From Azospirillum sp. (GTDB lineage: Bacteria; Pseudomonadota; Alphaproteobacteria; Azospirillales; Azospirillaceae): a stretch of 64,000 bases of DNA. The stretch covers positions 1 to 64,000 of the forward strand of contig JAIXPD010000028.1 of the NCBI GenBank assembly GCA_027486405.1, read 5' to 3'. Below are positions 21,360 to 29,667 of the stretch, piece by piece. A program made the position numbers and the translations under genes. The notes below the pieces were generated by a model. It was not told where the DNA came from and ran no database searches. It was given only the letters and a program-made list of their open reading frames with translations. Within the stretch, counting starts at the first letter, position 1. Every line of letters starts with the position of its first letter.

Positions 21360-22409
21360 ATGCCGTTCCGCCGCGCCGTTCGGGTGCTTGTCACCGCCGC
21401 CTTGACCGTCTGGACCTCGCTGGTTCCGGCGTCGCGCATGGCTGTGGCGGCCGAGGGGGCGACCGGCAACAGCGCGGTCGTCTTCGCCTATGACCGTTTC
21501 GGCGAGGATCAGAATCCCTCCCTCAGCATCCGCCTCGACCAGTTCGAGGCGCATCTTGATGAGCTGACCGACGGGGATTACGAGGTTCTGCCGCTGCCCC
21601 GGATTCTGGAGGCGCTGCGGTCGGGGAAGCCCTTGCCCGACCGCGCCGTCGCCATCACCATCGACGAGGCCAGCCGGTCCGCCTACACCGAGGCGTGGCC
21701 CCGGCTGAAGGCTGCCGGGTTGCCTTTCACCCTGTTCGTCGCCACCGATGCGGTGGATCGCGGGTCGCCCGCGCACATGACCTGGGCGGAGATCCGCCAG
21801 ATGGCGGCGGCGGGCGTCACCATCGGCGGTCTGGGCGGCTCCACCCAATCGCTGGTTCCCCGCACGGCGGCGGAGGTCGCGGCGGAGTTGCGCCGCATGT
21901 CCGACCGGTTCCAGGCGGAGTTGGGGCAGCGTCCCACCCTGTTCGCCTATCCGCAGGGGGAATATTCGCTGGCGGTGCGCAAAATGGTGGCCGAGCAGGG
22001 CTTTGTTGCCGCCTTCGGCCAGCAATCGGGGGTGCTGCACCCGCAAGCCGACCTGTTCGGCCTGCCGCGTTTTCTGATGAACGAGGCCTATGGCAGCGTC
22101 GACCGCTTTCAATTGGCGGCCAACGCGCTGCCGCTGCCGGTGTCGGACCTGACGCCGGACGACCCGCTGTTGACCGTCAACCCGCCGCCCTTGGGCTTCA
22201 CCATCGCCGACAGCGTCGGCGACACCGCGAAGCTGGCCTGTTTTGCCGCAGGCCAGGGCCGCACCGCGCTGGAGCGGATCTTCGACGACCGGATCGAGGT
22301 GCGGATCAAGGACCCGTTCCCGCCGGGCCGCGCGCGCGTCAACTGCACGCTGCCCGCGCCGGATGGCCGGTGGCGCTGGCTGGGCATGCAGTTCCTGATT
22401 CCCGAGTGA
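21360..22409 (+). CDS. polysaccharide-deacetylase-fold secreted protein lacking metal ligands
   Basis: 349 residues from ATG 21360, with a signal peptide (RRAVRVLVTAALTVWTSLVP, cleavage near AVAAE). The NodB-like order of segments is kept: AVAITIDEAS where active enzymes have TFDD, PFTLFVATDAVDRG, TWAEIRQMAAAGVTIGG, and PTLFAYPQGEYS. However, the metal-binding H-x3-H is absent: where SHTxxH is expected the sequence reads IGGLGGSTQSL. The family removes acetyl groups from chitin or peptidoglycan sugars, but this member probably binds rather than hydrolyses. Gene neighbours give no clear pathway. Confidence 0.78.
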   Translation: MPFRRAVRVLVTAALTVWTSLVPASRMAVAAEGATGNSAVVFAYDRFGEDQNPSLSIRLDQFEAHLDELTDGDYEVLPLPRILEALRSGKPLPDRAVAITIDEASRSAYTEAWPRLKAAGLPFTLFVATDAVDRGSPAHMTWAEIRQMAAAGVTIGGLGGSTQSLVPRTAAEVAAELRRMSDRFQAELGQRPTLFAYPQGEYSLAVRKMVAEQGFVAAFGQQSGVLHPQADLFGLPRFLMNEAYGSVDRFQLAANALPLPVSDLTPDDPLLTVNPPPLGFTIADSVGDTAKLACFAAGQGRTALERIFDDRIEVRIKDPFPPGRARVNCTLPAPDGRWRWLGMQFLIPE

Positions 22410-22496
22410 TCGTTTGAGCGTGTTCCGTGATGGGATTGCCCCGTCGCGGCGGCACCGCATCTGTGACCCGATGCCGCGCGTTTCCGGGGCAGCCCA

Positions 22497-23054
22497 TCAC
22501 TGGACCGCGCGGACCTCGACCACTTCGGGGATGTAGTGGCGCAGCATGTTCTCGATGCCGTGCTTCAGCGTGGCGGTGGAGCTGGGGCAGCCGGAGCAGG
22601 ACCCCTTCATCGCCAGATAGACCACGCCCTTGTCAAAGCCCTGGAAGGTGATGTCGCCGCCGTCCTGCGCCACCGACGGGCGCACACGGGTGTCCAGCAG
22701 TTCCTTGATCTGTTCGACGATCTCGTCGTCGTCGCTGTTGGCGCTGGCGGCGTGACCGTCCCCGGCGTCGGACAGCAGAACCGGGCGGTCGGCGGTGAAA
22801 TGTTCCATGATGACGCCGAGGATCGACGGCTTCAGCAGGAACCATTCCTTGGCGTCGGTCTTGGTGATGGTGACGAAATCCGCCCCCAGGAACACGCCGA
22901 CCACGCCGTCGATCTCCAACAGGCGCTGGGCCAGCGGCGAGCGGGCGGCGTCCGCCGCGTTGGTGAAATCGGCGGTGCCGCGTCCGAGCACGTCACGCCC
23001 CGGCAGGAACTTGAGAGTCGCCGGGTTGGGCGTCTGCTCGGTTTGAATGAACAT
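22497..23054 (-). CDS. NifU/NfuA-family iron-sulfur scaffold protein
   Basis: 185 residues: an N-terminal Nfu_N domain starting MFIQTEQTPNPATLKFLPG and a C-terminal NifU domain with RPSVAQDGGDITF and the cluster-binding GSCSGCPSS (CxxC). Two protomers hold one [4Fe-4S] cluster and pass it to apo-enzymes. ATG 23054 is the usual family start; an in-frame codon 5 residues earlier is unlikely. Possible clients in this window are Nth, EpmB-like protein and the FeS photolyase. Confidence 0.93.
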   Translation of the reverse strand: MFIQTEQTPNPATLKFLPGRDVLGRGTADFTNAADAARSPLAQRLLEIDGVVGVFLGADFVTITKTDAKEWFLLKPSILGVIMEHFTADRPVLLSDAGDGHAASANSDDDEIVEQIKELLDTRVRPSVAQDGGDITFQGFDKGVVYLAMKGSCSGCPSSTATLKHGIENMLRHYIPEVVEVRAVQ

Positions 23055-23178
23055 GGTGCTATCCTCCATCGACGCCGCACGGGACCTAGCGGCGTTCCAG
23101 AAATTTGGGCAGAATCCCCGCCGGGATCAAGCACCAGATTGGTCCGATTTCCGCATTCCCGACCCTCATGTGGTGCCG

Positions 23179-24474
23179 ATGACCGCCGATCCGCCGCTCG
23201 ATCCGCCCCTGTTCCCCGATTGCCCGCCCCATCGGCTGTTCGACAAGGGGCACGACTCCAGCGTGATTCTGAACTGGCTGCTGCAAGAGGGGCGGCAATG
23301 CACCGAGGCGGAAACGCTGGTGGACGAGTTCGGGCGGCGTTTGAACGCCCTTGGCGTGCCTCTGGCCCGCAGCGTTCTGGTGCTGCAACTGCTGCACCCG
23401 CAAATCCGTTCGATGATCCACATCTGGCGCGACGACGGTGAACCGGTGGAGACGGTGATCTCCAACCACGGCGACGAGCGGACCGAGACCTATCTGAAAA
23501 GCCCCTTCGCCACGCTGGTGGAGGATGGGGCGCAGGGGTTGCGCTTTCGCCTGGACCGGATGAGCGCGCCGTGGCCCTACCCGATCCTGGAGGATCTGGC
23601 GGCGCAGGGGATGACCGATTACGCGGCGATGGCGGTGCTGTTCGCGGGCGGGCGGCGCAACGCCATCAGCTTTGCCACCGGACGGCCCGGCGGTTTCTCG
23701 GTGGCCGATCTGGCGTTGCTCGACGCGGTGCTGCCCGCGCTGGGGGCGGTGCTGGAAACGCTGGCGCTGCGCCATCTGGCGGCGACGGTGCTCGACACCT
23801 ATGTCGGGCGCAAGACCGGGGCGCGCATCCTGTCGGGTGACATCCGGCGCGGAACCGGGGCGAACGTCCGCGCCGTGCTGTGGTACTGCGATTTGCGCGG
23901 CTTCACCCCGCTGGCCGACCGTTTGCCGCGCGAGGAGTTGATCGCGTTGCTGAACGGCTATTTCGAGTCGATGGGCGACGCGGTGGAGCGGCACGGCGGC
24001 GAGATCCTGAAATTCATCGGTGACGCCATGCTGGCGATCTTTCCGCTGACGGCGACGGACGAGCGCGGGGCCGCCGCCGCGAACCGGGCGCTGGCCGCCG
24101 CCACCGACGCGCTGGCGACGATGAGCGCCCAGAACGCCGAACGCGCCGCCTGGGGCCAACCCACCCTGCGCTGCGGCGTGGCCCTGCATGTGGGGGAGGT
24201 GATGTACGGCAACATCGGGTCGACCGAGCGGCTGGACTTCACCGTCATCGGCCCGGCGGTCAATCTGGTCAGCCGGATCGAGGGGTTGTGCGGGCGGCTC
24301 GACCGCACCGTGCTGACGTCCGCCGACTTCGCCGCCCTGGTCCCGCCCGACGCCCCGCACCGGCTGGAGTGCATCGGAACCCACACGGTCAAGGGGCTGG
24401 TGGAACCGGTCGAGGTGTTCGAGCTTCAACTGCGCCCCTGGGTGGCCGCCGGGGCGACGCCCCCGATCACATGA
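23179..24474 (+). CDS. class III adenylate/guanylate cyclase
   Basis: 431 residues. The N-terminal ~200 residues form a region seen ahead of many alphaproteobacterial cyclases (LPRxL/GAF-like) with no clear ligand site. The catalytic domain has the first metal aspartate in LWYCDLRGFTPLAD, the second in EILKFIGDAMLAIF, and the transition-state N and R in VIGPAVNLVSRIE. The lysine in ILKF and aspartate in RLDFTVIG fit ATP as substrate. The product would be cAMP. No membrane segment is seen. The ATG at 23179 is preferred over an in-frame codon at 23047 that overlaps the divergent nfu gene. Confidence 0.9.
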   Translation: MTADPPLDPPLFPDCPPHRLFDKGHDSSVILNWLLQEGRQCTEAETLVDEFGRRLNALGVPLARSVLVLQLLHPQIRSMIHIWRDDGEPVETVISNHGDERTETYLKSPFATLVEDGAQGLRFRLDRMSAPWPYPILEDLAAQGMTDYAAMAVLFAGGRRNAISFATGRPGGFSVADLALLDAVLPALGAVLETLALRHLAATVLDTYVGRKTGARILSGDIRRGTGANVRAVLWYCDLRGFTPLADRLPREELIALLNGYFESMGDAVERHGGEILKFIGDAMLAIFPLTATDERGAAAANRALAAATDALATMSAQNAERAAWGQPTLRCGVALHVGEVMYGNIGSTERLDFTVIGPAVNLVSRIEGLCGRLDRTVLTSADFAALVPPDAPHRLECIGTHTVKGLVEPVEVFELQLRPWVAAGATPPIT

Positions 24475-24483
24475 TGGCGTTCA

Positions 24484-25002
24484 TTACGTGATGGCTTCCA
24501 ACGCATCGTTGCTCAGGCCGCCGGGGACGATGGTCAGGGGGATGCGCAGGCGGGACAGGCCGCGCCCGGTGTAATAGGAGATGAGCGGTCCCGGCCCCTC
24601 CGGGTCGGTGTCGGCGGCCAGGACCAGGATGGAGATGCTCGGCTCCTCCGCGATCAGGGCCAACACCTCTTCGTGGCGTTTGCCCTCGCGGACGTAGAGC
24701 GCGGGCAGGGAGCCGGTGATGTGCACCACCTCGCGCGCCAGTTTTTGCAGCGTGCGTTCGGCCTCCTCCCGCTTTTCCTCGCGGATCAGGTTTTCCATGG
24801 CCAGCCAGTGCTGCATCTCCTCCTTCTCGATCACGGCGAGCAGGGCGACCCGCCCGCCGGATTTGCGGGCGCGCAGGCAGGCGTAGCGCAAGGCCACCTT
24901 CAGTTCGGGGCTGTCGTCCACGACGACCAGGAAGATGCGGACCGGCGGAACGGTGTCGCCCGGCGTCGTGGTGTGGCCCGTGGTTTGGCTGGTGTCGGTC
25001 AT
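24484..25002 (-). CDS. universal stress protein (UspA family)
   Basis: 172 residues with one Usp domain: RIFLVVVDDSPELKVALRYA at the N-terminal strand and the closing ISYYTGRGLSRLRIPLTIVP, where the usual G-2x-G-9x-G(S/T) nucleotide motif is weak. Nucleotide binding is therefore uncertain. It follows the TIGR02186 and TauE genes on the same strand and may be part of their transcript. Confidence 0.88.
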   Translation of the reverse strand: MTDTSQTTGHTTTPGDTVPPVRIFLVVVDDSPELKVALRYACLRARKSGGRVALLAVIEKEEMQHWLAMENLIREEKREEAERTLQKLAREVVHITGSLPALYVREGKRHEEVLALIAEEPSISILVLAADTDPEGPGPLISYYTGRGLSRLRIPLTIVPGGLSNDALEAIT

Positions 25003-25061
25003 TGCGGTCTCTCCCTTTGTCTTGCCCGGTGCCCGGGCCGGTGCCCAGGGGCGTCCGTTGC

Positions 25062-25850
25062 TTATACGCGGCGGAAGGCGGCCCCGGCTGTCCAGCCCGC
25101 CGCCACCGCCCCCAGCACCGCCAGCACGCCGTAGGTGATCGGGCGGTGCCGCGCCATGTCGTAGACCTCGGCGCTGAAACCGATCTTGGACACCACCAGC
25201 GGTGTGGTCTGGGCGCTGACCACCTCACCGTTGCGGATCAACAGGGCTTCGACGTTGTACAGCCCGGTCGGCACGTTGGCTGGAAAATACAGGTTGGTGC
25301 GGAACAGCCGGTCGCCGAGAAAGGACACGGTCCCGGTGGTGGGGGTGTAGACCCCGGCGCGCCGCTTGTTGCGGATCAGCGCGTCGCGGAACTCCGCCTG
25401 TTCCTGGGCGTCCAAGCTTTCCTGCGGGGCGAGCGTCAGTTGCGGGACGCCGATCTGTTGGCGTTCCAGCAAGGTCTTGCTGACGATCTGGTCGAGCGGG
25501 CGGCTGGTCGCCACGCTGTAAAAGCTGGGGGCCTGGGAGAAATGGACGGTGCGGGTGTTCATCCACATGCCCAGCACCCGTTCTTTCCGGCGGACCAGGG
25601 CGGGCATCTTTGGGCCGGTGACGACGATGGCGACGTCGCCCACCCCGTCGGTGGTCCCGAACAGCACGACCTCCGTCCCGGTGAAACCGGTGGTGATGGC
25701 GATCAGGTGGCTCGACAGGTCGGCGACGAGCTGTTGCGCCCAGACGGTCGTCGCCAGCGTCACCGCCAGCACCCCGGCCAGCGCCAGCCCGGCCAATCCG
25801 CCCAGCCCCCGCGCCACCCACAAACGCCCACCCCCCAGCCGCGCCCGCAT
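25062..25850 (-). CDS. TIGR02186 family membrane-anchored protein
   Basis: 262 residues with an N-terminal signal/anchor (GLGGLAGLALAGVLAVTLAT), a periplasmic domain containing SSHLIAITTGFTGTEVVLFG and a C-terminal membrane helix (TYGVLAVLGAVAAGWTAGAA). The TIGR02186 family is found beside TauE/SafE permeases in alphaproteobacteria. Here its ATG shares one base with the permease stop (TGATG), so the two are co-translated and may form one transporter complex. Function unproven. Confidence 0.85.
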   Translation of the reverse strand: MRARLGGGRLWVARGLGGLAGLALAGVLAVTLATTVWAQQLVADLSSHLIAITTGFTGTEVVLFGTTDGVGDVAIVVTGPKMPALVRRKERVLGMWMNTRTVHFSQAPSFYSVATSRPLDQIVSKTLLERQQIGVPQLTLAPQESLDAQEQAEFRDALIRNKRRAGVYTPTTGTVSFLGDRLFRTNLYFPANVPTGLYNVEALLIRNGEVVSAQTTPLVVSKIGFSAEVYDMARHRPITYGVLAVLGAVAAGWTAGAAFRRV

Positions 25851-26767
25851 CACACCACCCCCATGGTCAGGCTGTAGACGTCCAGCGGCGGGGCGAACAG
25901 GTCCCAGGCCAGCTTCAGCGCCACGGCGACGACGATGGTGGCCAGCATCAGCCGGGCCTGTTCGCCGGGGATGCGGCTGCCGATCCGCGTGCCGAACTGC
26001 GCGCCGATCACGCCGCCGACCAGCAGCAGCAGGGCCAGCATGGCGTCCACCGTGTGGTTGGTCGCCGCCTGCAGCAGGGTGGCCGCCGCCGTGGTGAAGA
26101 TGATCTGGAACAGCGAGGTTCCGGCCACCAGCCCGGCGGGCATGTTCAGCAGATAGATCATCGCCGGAACCAGCAGGAAGCCGCCGCCGATGCCCATGAT
26201 CGCCACCAGAATCCCGCCGACCACCCCGATTCCCGCCGGCAGCAGGGCGGAGATGTAGAGCTTGGAGCGGTGGAACCGCATCTTGAAGGGCAGGCCGTGC
26301 AGCCATATGTGGCGGTGCAGCTTGCCGCGTTTGGCGGTGGGCGCGCGGCGGCGGATGATGGCGCGGGCGCTTTCCAGCATCATCATCCCGCCGATGGTCC
26401 CGAGAAAGAAGACATAGGACAGGCTGATGGCGATGTCGATCTGGCCCAGCCGCTGGAGCACGCCGAAGATCCACACCCCCAGCGCGGTGCCGATGACGCC
26501 GCCGATCAGCATCACCACCCCCAGCTTGACGTCCACATTGCCGCGCCGCCAATGGGCCAGCACGCCCGACACGCTGGCCGCCACCAGTTGGTTGGCCTGG
26601 GTCCCGACCGCCACCGCCGGGGGAACGCCGATGAAGATCAGCAACGGCGTCATCAGAAAGCCGCCGCCCACCCCGAACATGCCGGACAAAAAACCGACCA
26701 GCCCGCCCATGCCGAGCACGAGGAGCGCGTTGACCGACATTTCGGCGATCGGCAGATAGACTTGCAT
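25850..26767 (-). CDS. TauE/SafE family sulfite/organosulfonate exporter-like permease
   Basis: 305 residues, about eight membrane segments, with the duplicated TauE/SafE hallmark: GGLVGFLSGMFGVGGGFLMT near residue 21 and GILVAIMGIGGGFLLVPAMI near 195. The family exports sulfite, sulfoacetate or related anions. It is first in a run with TIGR02186 and a universal stress protein. A 173-bp mobile element sits about 80 bases upstream of its start and may have altered its promoter. Confidence 0.9.
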   Translation of the reverse strand: MQVYLPIAEMSVNALLVLGMGGLVGFLSGMFGVGGGFLMTPLLIFIGVPPAVAVGTQANQLVAASVSGVLAHWRRGNVDVKLGVVMLIGGVIGTALGVWIFGVLQRLGQIDIAISLSYVFFLGTIGGMMMLESARAIIRRRAPTAKRGKLHRHIWLHGLPFKMRFHRSKLYISALLPAGIGVVGGILVAIMGIGGGFLLVPAMIYLLNMPAGLVAGTSLFQIIFTTAAATLLQAATNHTVDAMLALLLLVGGVIGAQFGTRIGSRIPGEQARLMLATIVVAVALKLAWDLFAPPLDVYSLTMGVV

Positions 26768-26848
26768 GGTGGGGTCAGCCGCCGCAGCACAGGGGCCGTC
26801 AGCTTACCCGAGCGGCCGCAGCGGCGAAAGCGTCGGGGAAGGCAACCG

Positions 26849-27021
26849 CAGGGCAATCGGGTGAAGGCTTGAAATTCCTCTATTAGGACATTCGTCATCC
26901 CCGCGAAGGCGGGGAACCAGAGTTTGCAGAGTGGCTCTGACGGTAAAGCCTGGATCCCCGCCTGCGCGGGGATGACCAAATTCCTTATAATGGAATACAA
27001 TCTCCATGTGCGACAACCCTG
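26849..27021. mobile_element. 173-bp MITE, copy A
   Basis: Starts CAGGGCAATCGGGTGAAGG; the right end is more diverged (ends CGACAACCCTG). A large internal palindrome carries GTCATCCCCGCG and CGCGGGGATGAC arms. Flanked by a 10-bp duplication, AAGGCAACCG on the left (26839-26848) and GAGGCAACCG on the right (27022-27031). It fills most of the 26768-27077 gap. No coding capacity. Confidence 0.82.
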
Positions 27022-27077
27022 GAGGCAACCGTTTGGAAACGTGCCTCGCGCCTGCCATGGATGGCCCCCCGCATGGG

Positions 27078-27698
27078 TCAGTGGACGGTCGGGCTTGGTT
27101 CGGCGGCGCTGGCTTGCCCGGCGCTGGCCGGGCTGCTGCTCGTTTGGCCGGTGCTGGCTTGGGTGGCGGCGGCCTGGACGGTCCCGGTGGACAGGCTGCG
27201 GGTGTAGCCGCCCTTTTCCGGGAACATGCGCTCGACCTCGCGCTTGGCCGAATCGATGTCGGACGCGTAGACCAGCAGGAGATTGGTGTAGTGCCAGGCC
27301 GGGCTGACCGGGCGTCCGGCGGCGCGCGCCGCCAGGCTGTCGAACATCACCTCGCCATGGAAGGGGCGGACGCTCGACCCCGGTTGGCCCACCGTGTGGA
27401 GGAAGGTCGGCGGGGTGCGTTCCAGCGCCGCGATCTCGCGCTTGAGCTGGTGCAGGCGGTCTTCCTGCTTGCCGGTCTGTTGCTTGACCGTTTCCACCCG
27501 CGCGTTCAGATCGTTGAAGGTTTCCTTTTCCGCCAGCCATTTGTCGTTCAGGGGAACCAGCTCCCGCCGCAACTGGTTGACGCCGATGATGCCGGTCCAG
27601 CCGCGCCGGATTCCCCAAAAGGCCAGTTGCGCCATCACCCCCAGGGCAAAGGCCGCCGGCAACATGTTGAGCAACGCATTGTACACCGCGTTGGACAT
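27078..27698 (-). CDS. unknown membrane-anchored coiled-coil protein
   Basis: 206 residues. A hydrophobic segment near residues 10-30 (MLPAAFALGVMAQLAFWGI) is followed by a predicted coiled coil (VETVKQQTGKQEDRLHQLKR), a globular middle with HGEVMFDSLAARAAG and a Ser/Ala/Thr/Gln-rich tail. I do not recognise the family. It is divergent from the 27795 gene, with about 96 bases between the starts, and resembles the 28598 gene in having one helix plus a coiled coil. A structural or envelope role is conceivable. Confidence 0.7.
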   Translation of the reverse strand: MSNAVYNALLNMLPAAFALGVMAQLAFWGIRRGWTGIIGVNQLRRELVPLNDKWLAEKETFNDLNARVETVKQQTGKQEDRLHQLKREIAALERTPPTFLHTVGQPGSSVRPFHGEVMFDSLAARAAGRPVSPAWHYTNLLLVYASDIDSAKREVERMFPEKGGYTRSLSTGTVQAAATQASTGQTSSSPASAGQASAAEPSPTVH

Positions 27699-27794
27699 GG
27701 GTCCTCCTTCTGAAACCGCCGGTTTTGGATGGCCCGGCGTCTGGCACAGCGCTTGCTGCATCCGCGTCCACACGCAGGAAGGGCAGCAAGGATC

Positions 27795-28598
27795 ATGCCG
27801 AACGCGATCCTGAAGGACGCCTTCGCCGCAGCGGGCGGGGCCGAGGAGGTTTTGGAGGAACCGTTCCACGGGGCCGCGCTGGATCTCGGCGCGTTGCCGC
27901 CGTTGACCCGCCGCGAACGCTGGTCGCTGGCGCTGGCGCGCTTTGGCCTGTCGCGGGTGAACCCGCTGCTGCGGGACAAGCTGCGCGCGCGCCGGACGCT
28001 GGACGAATTGTCCGCCCGTTTCGGTCCGTCCGGCGGCGGGCTGGCCCACCCGACCCAATTGGCCCCCTATTTGGAGTTGCTGACCGATCTGCCCGAAGAG
28101 TTGTGGGACGAGGAAAACCGTTTGGAATCCATCATCGCCGCGCTGTTGATCGAATACCGATTCAAACACTCGGTCAAGCGTGGCCTGATGTGCTATTATT
28201 CGAAAATGGCCAAGGCAGCGTTTTCGGAAGGCCACAAGAAACAAAGGATCGTCGGGAAAATCGACAACCCGGATGAATTGTCGCAGGTGTTGTCCTCCAT
28301 CCGGGAAAAATACCTGATCTTCATTCGGAACTACATCTATGCGATTGTGACGCGTGAAAATGTGCTGAAGGGGAAACCTCTCTTTCTTGATCTGCTGACC
28401 GTTGTTTTGTTTCTCAGCCGGATCGGCGATGGCGGGGTGTTGGACAAGGAGCCGGACGGGCGGCGTTTGCCCGGCCGATCCGATCTTCTGTTCATCGCCT
28501 TGCGCGATCCGGTTCTGTTGAAGGCGGCGGAAGACGGGGCGTTTCAGAAGACATTGTCCAAATCAATCAAGGAGTTTCCAGTGAGGGAGGCGGCGTGA
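27795..28598 (+). CDS. unknown 267-residue cytosolic protein
   Basis: No signal peptide or convincing membrane helix; helix-rich with segments LTRRERWSLALARFGLSRVN and EENRLESIIAALLIEYRFKH. The middle (28130-28400) is less GC-rich than neighbours. Not a family I recognise. Its stop shares a base with the start of the next gene (TGATG at 28596-28600), so the two are probably translated together. It could be the soluble partner of the two membrane-anchored coiled-coil proteins around it. Confidence 0.7.
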   Translation: MPNAILKDAFAAAGGAEEVLEEPFHGAALDLGALPPLTRRERWSLALARFGLSRVNPLLRDKLRARRTLDELSARFGPSGGGLAHPTQLAPYLELLTDLPEELWDEENRLESIIAALLIEYRFKHSVKRGLMCYYSKMAKAAFSEGHKKQRIVGKIDNPDELSQVLSSIREKYLIFIRNYIYAIVTRENVLKGKPLFLDLLTVVLFLSRIGDGGVLDKEPDGRRLPGRSDLLFIALRDPVLLKAAEDGAFQKTLSKSIKEFPVREAA

Positions 28599-29086
28599 TG
28601 CTCGTGGGATCCGGCGGTGAGGACGGCGGCGGGATTGTGGCCATCGGCGTGGTCGGCGTTCTGTTGCTCGCCTGCCTGATGTGGGTTGGCGCGTCGGTGC
28701 TGCGCTCGGTCCGCCACATCGCAGGCGTGCGGCGGCGCTTTTCCGGTCTGATCAATCAGCATGCGACGTTGGAACGCGATCTGTCCACCATCCAGCAGGC
28801 GATCCGCCATGAACAGGAGACCCTGTTGAAGGCCGAAGAGGCGCTGGACGGGCGGCGGAAGGAGGTGGCGGCGGCGGAAGAGCGGCTGCGCAAGACCCGC
28901 ACGACCTGCGTTAAGATCTATGAGTTGCTGCACGAGCGCTACGGCGAGAAAGACCGCCTGTGGCTGGTCGCCGATGGCGAAAACGGCGCCGCCGGACGTT
29001 GGGCGGTGGCCGCGCCCGATGAGAAGACGGCGACCGAACTGGTGCGGAAAAAGGCGGAAAAACCGGCGGTGGAGGGCAAGCTCTGA
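28598..29086 (+). CDS. unknown single-helix membrane protein with coiled coil
   Basis: 162 residues: a membrane helix near residues 12-32 (GIVAIGVVGVLLLACLMWVG), a long coiled coil (LLKAEEALDGRRKEVAAAEE), and a small C-terminal part. Coupled to the preceding gene by TGATG. Family not recognised. The layout (anchor, coiled coil, short head) matches the product at 27078-27698. Confidence 0.72.
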   Translation: MLVGSGGEDGGGIVAIGVVGVLLLACLMWVGASVLRSVRHIAGVRRRFSGLINQHATLERDLSTIQQAIRHEQETLLKAEEALDGRRKEVAAAEERLRKTRTTCVKIYELLHERYGEKDRLWLVADGENGAAGRWAVAAPDEKTATELVRKKAEKPAVEGKL

Positions 29087-29263
29087 CCGTCCGTTCCGGG
29101 CGCTGTCGCGGCGGCGGTTGTGTCAAAATGCAAAAAACGTCGTGTGCGAACTGCAAAATGGGACGCAAGACGCGTGTGCGCGGCGCTGGATGCGTGTGCG
29201 CGTGGCTGGGCGCGGAGGGGCCGCGTCTGAATGGGACGATGGGCAAGGGGAGGAGGAACGAGG

Positions 29264-29572
29264 TGGTGTCCGCGGCGGGATTCGAACCCACGGCCCCAGG
29301 ATTCATACCACTTCGGCTTTCGCCGCCGCCGGTACCGGCGTTCGTGGTCTGGACTGTCCCTTCGTCCTAGGCCCGCAAAGGCCCTTAGACGCCGCCCGTC
29401 CAGTCTCTACACCTTCCCCCGTTGGGCGGGGGCTTGGCTCGGGATTGGCATGACGCGCGCACGCGCCGCAGCGTTCCCCGACTTTGAGCGGATCCACTGC
29501 GTTGTTTCCAAGCGCAGCGCCCAATTTGGTTGTTTAGGAATCCTGTGCTCTATCCTGCTGAGCTACGCGGAC
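29264..29572 (-). tRNA. tRNA-Arg (CCU) interrupted by a group I intron
   Basis: The 5' exon is 29572-29536 (37 nt, ends TTCCT) and the 3' exon 29303-29264 (40 nt, begins AATCCTG, ends CCA). Joining them gives anticodon stem CAGGA/TCCTG, loop TTCCTAA with anticodon CCT, acceptor GTCCGCG/CGCGGAC and T loop TTCGAAT. The 232-nt insert lies right after the anticodon (between positions 36 and 37). The unspliced product would not fold as a tRNA, so splicing is needed for AGG decoding. Confidence 0.93.
29304..29535 (-). ncRNA. group I self-splicing intron in tRNA-Arg(CCU)
   Basis: 232 nt between the tRNA exons. The 5' exon ends in U and the intron in G, the group I rule. A P2-like hairpin (CGCTGCG with CGCAGTG) lies just inside the 5' end. 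The core shows pairing segments CTGGAC and GTCCAG with the ACAGTCCAGACCAC stretch typical of the S side of the catalytic core. No homing endonuclease frame. Known relatives interrupt tRNA-Arg(CCU) in Agrobacterium and tRNA-Ile in Azoarcus; size and position agree. Confidence 0.87.
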
Positions 29573-29667
29573 CTAACCTCGTTCGCCTTCTCTGTACCCT
29601 GAACCGGCCGATGGGGCAACACCCGTTGCCACGCCGCTGCGCCACCGGGGGCGGTCAATCGCTGCGA

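Noticed and set aside
26880..26980. Rho-independent terminator at the GTCATCCCCGCG palindrome
   Set aside because: The palindrome belongs to the transposed MITE and occurs in all three copies; there is no T run, so a terminator call is not supported.
29231..29602. Open frames across the tRNA-Arg locus
   Set aside because: They run through tRNA exons and intron structure; no family match. The RNA interpretation explains the sequence fully.
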